Program-made: the position numbers and the translations under genes
Shown: in pieces, positions 6,981-11,670 of the stretch
Layout: every line of letters starts with the position of its first letter
Numbering within the stretch: the first letter of the stretch is position 1
The notes under the pieces: generated by a model
What the model saw: the letters and a program-made list of their open reading frames with translations, nothing else
The model's database searches: none
Told to the model about the DNA's origin: nothing
Assembly (NCBI GenBank): GCA_018268875.1
Contig: JAFDVT010000598.1
Location: 1-11,670, forward strand
Origin: Acidobacteriota bacterium
Lineage (GTDB): Bacteria; Acidobacteriota; Terriglobia; Bryobacterales; Bryobacteraceae
DNA: 11,670 nucleotides
Reading direction: 5' to 3'

Positions 6981-7680
6981 GGTGCTGCCGCACAATACGC
7001 GTGTGGAGCCGTTGCCTTGGGAGGATGTTGGCATTCCGGCCGATGTCGAACCGAACGATATTGGCCGATTGCAACCGATGACTCCGGCGGCCGGGCAGGG
7101 TGAGGCCGGCATGTACAAGCAGCGTGTCGATGAACTGGAGTTGGAAGTTCGACGCCTGACCAACCGATTGCGGGATGAGCGGCAAGCGGGGGTGGCGGAA
7201 GGCCGGCAGCAGGCTGCGAACGCCGATGCCGCGCAGTGGTCGGACGCGCAGCAACGCATGGCTGCTTGCATTGCCGATCTCGCCCAGATGCGGCCGCGGC
7301 TTCGACGCGAGGTCGAGGAAGACGCCATTCGGCTTTCGCTTGCGATTGCGAGAAAGGTCATTCGACGGGAACTGGTTGTGGACACAGACGCGCTGCATGG
7401 TTTAGTGCGAGTGGCTCTCGAGCGAATCAATGTTCGCGACGTGCTGGTGTTTCGCGTGTCGGCCGCTGACGCGGCCGCTCTCGGTCAGCATCTTCGTGTG
7501 TTGGGTGTGCCGGAGGAGGTCGCAATACGCCCGGAGCCCAGTCTTCCCAGAGGTTCGCTGCTCGTGGACAGCGCGCAGGGTGTTCTGGACGTCTCGGTAG
7601 ATACGCAACTCAAAGAAATCGAACGAGGACTTGTGGATGCAATTGACCGGTATGCTGCCCATGGGAACGCAGGAAGTTAG
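6970..7680 (+). CDS. fliH: Flagellar assembly protein FliH (export ATPase regulator)
   Basis: FliH binds and restrains the export ATPase FliI and tethers it to the C ring and export gate. The 236-residue protein has a short N-terminal segment with a conserved-looking tryptophan (PLPWEDV, Trp17). Such a Trp anchors FliH to the gate or FliN in enterics (family knowledge; the match here is by eye). A charged, probably coiled-coil stretch follows at about 51-115 (QRVDELELEVRRLTNRLRDE). The C-terminal FliH/YscL domain contains AIRLSLAIARKVIRREL and the late block RGSLLVDSAQGVLDVSVDTQL (194-214), which is typical. The Gly-rich GxxxG repeats of many FliH proteins are not obvious. GGAGG at 6954-6958 precedes the ATG by 11 nt. 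Its 3' end overlaps fliI by 44 nt. Confidence 0.9.
   Translation: MSSKVLPHNTRVEPLPWEDVGIPADVEPNDIGRLQPMTPAAGQGEAGMYKQRVDELELEVRRLTNRLRDERQAGVAEGRQQAANADAAQWSDAQQRMAACIADLAQMRPRLRREVEEDAIRLSLAIARKVIRRELVVDTDALHGLVRVALERINVRDVLVFRVSAADAAALGQHLRVLGVPEEVAIRPEPSLPRGSLLVDSAQGVLDVSVDTQLKEIERGLVDAIDRYAAHGNAGS
7625..7628 (+). promoter_or_regulatory. Ribosome binding site choosing the fliI start
   Basis: GAGG within CGAGGA lies 8 nt before ATG 7637, the best spacing among the candidate starts (TTG 7631, ATG 7637, ATG 7652, ATG 7661). It sits inside the fliH coding region. Confidence 0.6.
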
Positions 7681-8983
7681 CCTTAGCCGATTTTTCCCGG
7701 TGCTGGATCGCATCGACCCCCTCGTGGTCACGGGGCGTGTCTCGCAGGTCGCGGGACTGCTTGTTGAGTCGCTCGGGCCGGCCAGCGCGGTTGGCGCAAT
7801 GTGCCATATTCACACGGCGGACGCAAAGACGATTCGGACGCAAGTCATCGGCTTTCGCGACGGGAACGTCCTGTCGATGCCTTTGGAAGAGCCATCTGGG
7901 ATCCGGCTGGGCGACACCGTCGTGTCGAGTGCCGATGAGTCGCATATCCGGGTGGGAGCTGGGCTGCTGGGACGTATTCTGGACGGTTTTGGCAACCCGA
8001 TGGACGGTGGTCCACCGATTGCCGCGATCGAAAAGTACGCACTGGACCGTCCGACGCCCGGTCCGCTGGAGCGCGAACCGATCGAGGATCGCCTGACGGT
8101 GGGCGTTCGCGCCATCGACAGCCTGCTTCCCTTGGGAAGAGGACAGCGCATGGGGATTTTTGGCGGTAGCGGGGTCGGAAAGAGTACGCTGCTCGCCGCG
8201 TTGGCCCGCCAGAATGAAGCCGATGTCACGGTGATCGCAATGATCGGCGAACGGAACCGGGAAGTTCGTGATTTCCTCGAAAAGGAATTGAGCCCCGAAG
8301 GGCTTGCGAAGTCCGTTGTCGTGGTGGCGACTTCCGACCAACCCGCGCCTCTCCGGATTCGTGCCGCGCAAGTTGCACTTTCGATCTCCGAATATTTCCG
8401 CGACCAGGGCAAAGACGTTCTGTTCATCATGGACTCGGTGACGCGTCTTGCGATGGCGCAACGGGAAATCGGCCTGACGGCGGGCGAACCGCCCAGCCAG
8501 AAAGGATACACTCCATCGGTCTTTGCACTTTTGCCCAAGATTTGCGAGCGAGCAGGCCGCTTCCGCAAAGGTTCGATTACCGGGCTGTTCACGGTGTTGG
8601 TGGAAGGCGATGACTTCAACGAACCAATCTGCGACGCGGTGCGAGGCATCTTGGACGGTCACCTGATCCTGTCGCGGGATCTCGGCGCGGCGGGACACTA
8701 CCCGGCGATCGACATATTGCATTCGGTCAGCAGGCTGGCGTCGCGACTGATGAATCCGGCCGAACAGACGGCTTCGCGCAAGATTCGGGAAGCGCTGATG
8801 GTGTTCCGCCAGTCGGAGGATTTGATCAACCTTGGCGCGTATGTATCCGGTTCGAATCCGAAACTCGACTCGGCGTTGCGCGCGCGCCAGCAGATGAACG
8901 AATTCCTTCGACAGGGTTCGCATGAGGTGTCGAGCTACGGGGAAACCTCGGCCCGCATGGAGCAGTTGGCTGGGATTCTGTGA
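7637..8983 (+). CDS. fliI: Flagellum-specific type III export ATPase FliI
   Basis: FliI is the F1-beta-like ATPase that energises loading of flagellar substrates into the export gate. With start ATG 7637 it has 448 residues, the normal length. Motifs: Walker A GGSGVGKST at 176-184 (Lys182), the segment MIGERNREVRDFLE just after it, Walker B DVLFIMD at 260-266 (Asp266), then SVTRLAMAQREIGLTAGEPP and GSITGLFTVLVEGDDFNEP, both characteristic of FliI/YscN rather than F1-beta. A small N-terminal beta domain (about 1-90) and a helical C-terminal domain (about 370-448) are present. The upstream TTG at 7631 would add two residues, but the ribosome site favours 7637. It overlaps fliH by 44 nt and shares GTGA with fliJ. 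Confidence 0.96.
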   Translation: MQLTGMLPMGTQEVSLSRFFPVLDRIDPLVVTGRVSQVAGLLVESLGPASAVGAMCHIHTADAKTIRTQVIGFRDGNVLSMPLEEPSGIRLGDTVVSSADESHIRVGAGLLGRILDGFGNPMDGGPPIAAIEKYALDRPTPGPLEREPIEDRLTVGVRAIDSLLPLGRGQRMGIFGGSGVGKSTLLAALARQNEADVTVIAMIGERNREVRDFLEKELSPEGLAKSVVVVATSDQPAPLRIRAAQVALSISEYFRDQGKDVLFIMDSVTRLAMAQREIGLTAGEPPSQKGYTPSVFALLPKICERAGRFRKGSITGLFTVLVEGDDFNEPICDAVRGILDGHLILSRDLGAAGHYPAIDILHSVSRLASRLMNPAEQTASRKIREALMVFRQSEDLINLGAYVSGSNPKLDSALRARQQMNEFLRQGSHEVSSYGETSARMEQLAGIL

Positions 8984-9432
8984 AAAAGTTTCAGTTCCGT
9001 CTGGAGGCGGTGGCACGGTGGCGGTCGGCCAAATTGGAGAGCGAAGAAAACCGTTACCGGACGCTGGTGAGTGAAGACGCGCGGCTCAAGCGGGAGATGG
9101 AGCAGTTGGATGAGGCGGCGGCGCGCGAGCGGCGGGCGGTGTCGGAAAACACGCGGATTTCGGGGACCCAACTGGCGTACCTGCACGAGTTCCAGGTGTT
9201 TGCCGCACGGGAGATGATTCGTTTGACGGCGGAAAAGGAGAATCTCGAACGCCAGATTGCGGAGCAGTTTCAGCTAGTGCTCAAGGAGAGACAGGGGGTG
9301 CAATTACTCGACAAGTTGCGTCAAAAGGCTTTGATCGAATGGAATACGGAGTTTCACAAGGAACTGCAACTGTTGGCGGATGAAGCGTACAACGCGCGAA
9401 TGCTCGCACTGGCGCGCGAACAGCGGCGGTAA
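8980..9432 (+). CDS. fliJ: Flagellar export protein FliJ
   Basis: FliJ is a small coiled-coil protein that inserts into the FliI hexamer like the gamma subunit of F1 and contacts the gate protein FlhA. The 150-residue product starts MKKFQFRLEAVARWRSAKLE, the standard FliJ opening (KFxFrLe.vL..r). It is otherwise almost entirely charged helix with heptad-like spacing (about 10-75 and 85-145), with no membrane segment or Cys. Its start is GTG within GTGA overlapping the fliI stop, so it relies on coupling. It is the last flagellar gene on this strand; fliK, flgD and flgE, which often follow, are absent from the window. Confidence 0.93.
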   Translation: MKKFQFRLEAVARWRSAKLESEENRYRTLVSEDARLKREMEQLDEAAARERRAVSENTRISGTQLAYLHEFQVFAAREMIRLTAEKENLERQIAEQFQLVLKERQGVQLLDKLRQKALIEWNTEFHKELQLLADEAYNARMLALAREQRR

Positions 9433-9437
9433 AGCGG

Positions 9438-9456
9438 TGGCGCGATGACTGCGCCG
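9438..9456 (+). terminator. Weak hairpin at the end of the flagellar operon
   Basis: GGCGC (9439-9443) and GCGCC (9451-9455) form a 5-bp stem, extended by one wobble pair, with a 7-nt loop and ATTT after it. It starts 6 nt past the fliJ stop, in the short gap before a convergent gene. The stem is short and the T-run poor, so this is a tentative terminator. Confidence 0.3.
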
Positions 9457-9488
9457 ATTTGGCCGTTCGTTTGGACGTCCTCTTTGCG

Positions 9489-9722
9489 CTACGCGCGGTC
9501 CTTTATCCCTGTTGCGCCCATGTGGCGGGCGCAGTTCGCACAGCAGAAAAACGAATCCTCCACCTCGATCCCGTGTCCGATAATGCGGCATCCGCAATGG
9601 CCGCAGCGGGGCGCCAATGCGTGAATCGCGCATTCGAAACTGTCAAAGGTGTGGGACTCGCCTCCCCGAATCACCTGGAAACTCTTGTCGTATTCATTTC
9701 CACAAACCTCGCATGCGGCCAT
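9489..9722 (-). CDS. Small cysteine-rich zinc-ribbon protein of unknown function
   Basis: The 77-residue protein has nine cysteines and five histidines. They are arranged as C4-x2-C7 with C31-x2-H34, then C40-x2-C43 (and C45), C60/C61-x2-C64. This suggests two treble-clef or ribbon-like metal sites, C4/C7/C31/H34 and C40/C43/C61/C64 (inference from spacing). Between them is the well-ordered segment HTFDSFECAIHALAPRCGHC. I recall similar short conserved proteins in other soil bacteria annotated as hypothetical or metallothionein-like, but no function can be assigned. No signal peptide or membrane helix is seen, so it is probably cytosolic. AGGAGG with ATG about 12 nt away gives a strong ribosome site (complement of 9735-9740). 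It converges on fliJ and diverges from the glycosyltransferase, so it is its own transcription unit. Confidence 0.85.
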   Translation of the reverse strand: MAACEVCGNEYDKSFQVIRGGESHTFDSFECAIHALAPRCGHCGCRIIGHGIEVEDSFFCCANCARHMGATGIKDRA

Positions 9723-9788
9723 TGGGATCTTGTCCCTCCTCTCATGCGTTAGAGAGCGACGAATTGCGGTTTGTTACACGGTACACTT

Positions 9789-9792
9789 GAGG
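9789..9792 (+). promoter_or_regulatory. Ribosome binding site of the glycosyltransferase, inside a small inverted repeat
   Basis: GAGG lies 11 nt before ATG 9804 and selects that start over the upstream TTG at 9771. It falls in the loop of GGTAC (9780-9784)/GTACC (9795-9799), a 5-bp stem that could partly mask it. Confidence 0.5.
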
Positions 9793-9803
9793 TAGTACCT
9801 TAC

Positions 9804-10799
9804 ATGCTCTCGGTCGTAATCCCTATCCACAACGAAGAACCCGCGATTTTGAAGCTTTACGACAAGCTGACGTCCGTGCTTGAGAAGCTGAAAAAACCGT
9901 ACGAGATTATTTTTGTGGACGACGCTTCGACAGATCGAAGTTTTGAGCTTTTGTCGAACCTTTGCGAGACCGACGGCCGGTTGAAAATTATCCGGTTGCG
10001 GCGCAATTTCGGCCAAACGGCGGCGCTGTCGGCCGGGTTTGACGAGGCGCAGGGAAACGTCGTCATTTCACTCGACGGCGATCTGCAGCATGATCCGGAA
10101 GACATTCCGGCCTTGCTCGAGAAGATCAACGAAGGCTACGACATCGCGAGCGGGTGGCGGAAAAACCGGCTCGACAATGCGGTGACCCGGAAAGTGCCGT
10201 CGCGCATCGCCAATTGGCTGATGGCCAAGGTTTCGGGCGTCGAACTTCGGGATTTTGGGACGACGTTCAAGGCGTACCGGGCGGAAATCCTGAAAGACGT
10301 CAACCTGTATGGCGAGTTGCACCGGTTTATCCCGGCGCTGGCAAGCCAGTATGGCGCGAAGGTCGCGGAAGTGCCGATCCGCAATACGCCGCGCATTGCC
10401 GGGGGGTCGCATTACGGGCTGAGCCGTACGTTCCGGGTGTTTTTCGATATCCTCACCATCCGGTTCCTGCTCAAGTACATGACACGGCCGATGCACTTTT
10501 TCGGCGCGCTTGGCCTTGGCGGGATCGCGTTGGGCGGATTGATCCTCAGCTATCTGTTGGTTCGGAAAATTGGCGGCATGGACATTATCGAAGTGCATGG
10601 TCCGCTGATGTTCGCGGGTGGTTTGCTGCTGTTGGCGGGGTTGATGATGTTCACCTCCGGCCTGCTTGGGGAACTGCTGATGCGAACGTATTTCGAAAGC
10701 CAGGGGCGCAGAATCTACGCGGTGCGCGAGATTCGCACGCGGCGCGAGGCGCAATTGGCCGATGGCAGCGGTAGCACCCCGAACAACACCAAGACCTAA
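9804..10799 (+). CDS. Membrane-anchored family 2 glycosyltransferase (DPM1/ArnC/GtrB-like)
   Basis: The 331-residue protein combines a cytoplasmic GT-A catalytic domain (about 1-220) with two C-terminal membrane helices (about 232-255 and 268-293). It starts LSVVIPIHNEE, the usual nucleotide-sugar binding strand. It has Asp39-Asp40 in VDDASTD, Asp91-Gly-Asp93 in SLDGDLQHDPEDIP (metal and nucleotide binding), and DFGTTFKAYRAEIL, a typical acceptor-side motif. These features match enzymes moving a sugar from a nucleotide donor to a polyprenyl phosphate (GtrB, ArnC, dolichol-phosphate mannose synthase). The sugar cannot be deduced. ATG 9804 is chosen because GAGG precedes it and the domain begins at once. 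The HAD gene follows after 17 nt. A link to flagellin or envelope glycosylation is only a guess from proximity. Confidence 0.9.
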   Translation: MLSVVIPIHNEEPAILKLYDKLTSVLEKLKKPYEIIFVDDASTDRSFELLSNLCETDGRLKIIRLRRNFGQTAALSAGFDEAQGNVVISLDGDLQHDPEDIPALLEKINEGYDIASGWRKNRLDNAVTRKVPSRIANWLMAKVSGVELRDFGTTFKAYRAEILKDVNLYGELHRFIPALASQYGAKVAEVPIRNTPRIAGGSHYGLSRTFRVFFDILTIRFLLKYMTRPMHFFGALGLGGIALGGLILSYLLVRKIGGMDIIEVHGPLMFAGGLLLLAGLMMFTSGLLGELLMRTYFESQGRRIYAVREIRTRREAQLADGSGSTPNNTKT

Positions 10800-10816
10800 T
10801 CCTCCTCAACGAACGA

Positions 10817-11449
10817 ATGTCCGAATCCGTCAAAGCAGTAATCCTCGATTACGGGGGCGTGATCTGCAAACTCCCCGAAGCGGAACAGACGCGGCAGCTG
10901 GCTGAATCCTGCGGTCTTTCCACGGAAGATTTTCTAACTTATTTTTGGCAATACCGGTTGGCCTATGATCGTGGCGACCTGGATGGAGCTTCCTATTGGA
11001 AGAACATCGCCGATTCCGCCGGAAAGAGCTATACGGACGAGCAGATTGCGCATTTTAATGCGAGCGACGTTCAATTTTGGCTGACGCTGGACGAGCCGAT
11101 GCTCGATTGGAACCGCGAGTTGCGGCGCGCCGGGTACAAGACAGCGATCTTGTCGAACATGCCCGAGTCGCTTGGGCTGCACCTCCGGCAGCATTCGGAT
11201 CTTTTCACGCAGTTCGACGTCGTGACGCTGTCGTACGAGGTCCGGTCGGCGAAGCCAGAACCCGGGATTTATCAGAGCTGCCTTGCGGATCTTGGTCTGC
11301 GCGGCGAGGAAACTCTGTTTCTGGACGACAAGCTGCACAACATCCGAGCGGCTGAGGCGCTTGGGATTCACGCGATCACCTACAAAACTCGAGCGGAATT
11401 GAGCGGGCAGGAAACGGCATTTGGTTTGCCGCCCGTGCCTGTTCTCTAG
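10817..11449 (+). CDS. HAD-superfamily hydrolase (HAD-IA, YihX-like)
   Basis: The 210-residue protein has the four HAD motifs: I at ILDYGGVI with nucleophile Asp11, II at ILSNMP (Ser113), III Lys146 in SAKPEPGIYQ, and IV FLDD with Asp170-Asp171. A helical cap (about 16-95) sits between motifs I and II, as in subfamily IA. Motif I reads D-x-G rather than D-x-D, so the second aspartate that normally acts as acid/base is missing. The same D-x-G form occurs in YihX-type sugar-phosphate phosphatases (DLGNV), so activity is still plausible. The substrate is unknown; a sugar phosphate would fit the adjacent glycosyltransferase (inference). It starts 17 nt after that gene, without a clear Shine-Dalgarno sequence, and is probably co-transcribed. 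Confidence 0.9.
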   Translation: MSESVKAVILDYGGVICKLPEAEQTRQLAESCGLSTEDFLTYFWQYRLAYDRGDLDGASYWKNIADSAGKSYTDEQIAHFNASDVQFWLTLDEPMLDWNRELRRAGYKTAILSNMPESLGLHLRQHSDLFTQFDVVTLSYEVRSAKPEPGIYQSCLADLGLRGEETLFLDDKLHNIRAAEALGIHAITYKTRAELSGQETAFGLPPVPVL

Positions 11450-11467
11450 GTTCGGGTCGCTTGGCGA

Positions 11468-11481
11468 CGCCGCCATCGGCG
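11468..11481 (+). terminator. Small hairpin after the HAD gene
   Basis: CGCCG (11468-11472) and CGGCG (11477-11481) pair around a CCAT loop, 19 nt after the HAD stop. The stem is short and lacks a T-run, so termination is only a possibility. Confidence 0.2.
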
Positions 11482-11545
11482 CCACCTTCCGATCGTCCAA
11501 CGGACCATCGGGTTGCGACTGACGCTTGACCACGCGACGACGCGG

Positions 11546-11565
11546 CGCCGGGTGCGCATCCGGCG
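11546..11565. other. 8-bp inverted repeat between convergent genes
   Basis: CGCCGGGT (11546-11553) and ATCCGGCG (11558-11565) form a stem with one G-T wobble and a GCGC loop. It lies between the end of the HAD gene (+) and the end of the partial gene on the minus strand. It could stop or stabilise transcripts from both sides, but neither side carries a T-run. The rest of 11450-11584 shows no supported gene. Confidence 0.35.
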
Positions 11566-11584
11566 GACAAGATCCGCGCTGAGT

Positions 11585-11670
11585 TCAAGTCGTTTGGCTA
11601 CGCCGGCGCAGCCACTGACGCCACAGGCCGATGAACCACAGGAGCGGGATCGCTAAGCCCGCCAGGAAAC
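11585..11670 (-). CDS. Partial gene: C-terminal membrane helix with basic tail
   Basis: Read on the minus strand from 11668 the frame is open to a TGA at 11587-11585. It encodes FLAGLAIPLLWFIGLWRQW followed by LRRRSQTT. A hydrophobic helix followed by an Arg-rich tail is a common end for an inner-membrane protein. Most codons end in G or C, like the neighbouring genes, and the other two minus-strand frames hit stops within 72 nt. The gene would extend beyond the window and converge on the HAD gene. Only 27 residues are visible, so the family cannot be named and the call is tentative. Confidence 0.4.
   Translation of the reverse strand, partial: FLAGLAIPLLWFIGLWRQWLRRRSQTT

Noticed and set aside
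7610..9016. A 468-codon open frame on the minus strand opposite fliI
   Set aside because: It lies wholly across fliI with its intact Walker motifs. The product is rich in Arg/His/Gln with no recognisable domain, as expected from the complement of a GC-rich gene.
9513..9533. 7-bp hairpin (TGCGCCC/GGGCGCA) as a terminator
   Set aside because: It lies inside the zinc-ribbon coding region and has no T-run on either strand. It is probably a by-product of GC-rich codons.
9459..9752. A 97-codon plus-strand frame over the zinc-ribbon gene
   Set aside because: The minus-strand reading has regular CxxC pairs and a strong ribosome site. The plus-strand reading has no motif and no ribosome site.
11376..11588. 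A 70-codon minus-strand frame at the HAD gene end
   Set aside because: It overlaps the HAD C-terminus, is low in hydrophobic content, has no motif and no good ribosome site.

Overview
The window is GC-rich bacterial chromosomal DNA, roughly 60% G+C by eye. Its core is a tightly packed flagellar rod, basal-body and export cluster in canonical order: flgB-flgC-fliE-fliF-fliG-fliH-fliI-fliJ (about 3059-9432, + strand). The general protein features (an alanine-rich exported helix-hairpin-helix protein, an exported D-aminoacylase-like amidohydrolase, a small Cys-rich zinc-ribbon protein) and the gene mix recall Acidobacteriota of the Solibacter/Bryobacter kind. That assignment is an impression from sequence style and was not tested.

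Layout, left to right. (1) 1-731: the C-terminal part of a GltS-type Na+/glutamate symporter whose start lies outside the window. (2) 776-1030: a small three-helix YeaQ/YmgE-type membrane protein, followed after 3 nt by (3) 1034-1348: an exported ComEA-like DNA-binding protein. (4) 1349-1447: a non-coding gap with two inverted repeats, the second sitting directly before the next start codon. (5) 1448-2965: an exported N-acyl-D-amino-acid deacylase-like metallohydrolase whose usual bridging cysteine appears to be replaced by aspartate. (6) 2966-3058: a non-coding gap ending in a strong sigma-54 type -24/-12 promoter. (7) 3059-9432: the eight flagellar genes, mostly overlapping or nearly abutting. 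(8) 9489-9722 (- strand): a nine-cysteine zinc-ribbon protein convergent with fliJ. (9) 9804-10799: a membrane-anchored family 2 glycosyltransferase, followed by (10) 10817-11449: a HAD-superfamily hydrolase. (11) 11585-11670 (- strand): what looks like the C-terminal membrane helix and basic tail of another gene.

The flagellar genes form one functional unit. FlgB, FlgC and FliE make the proximal rod and its adaptor. FliF makes the MS ring and FliG the rotor face that meets the stator. FliH, FliI and FliJ make the cytoplasmic ATPase complex feeding the type III export gate. The sigma-54 type promoter immediately before flgB suggests the operon is switched on by an enhancer-binding protein, as in several polar flagellates. 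Its position also bears on where flgB translation begins. I see no mobile element, RNA gene, CRISPR array or clearly novel multi-gene system. The most useful leads are the sigma-54 promoter with a possible near-leaderless flgB message, the hairpin-bridged ribosome site before the amidohydrolase, the Cys-to-Asp change in that enzyme, and the zinc-ribbon protein.
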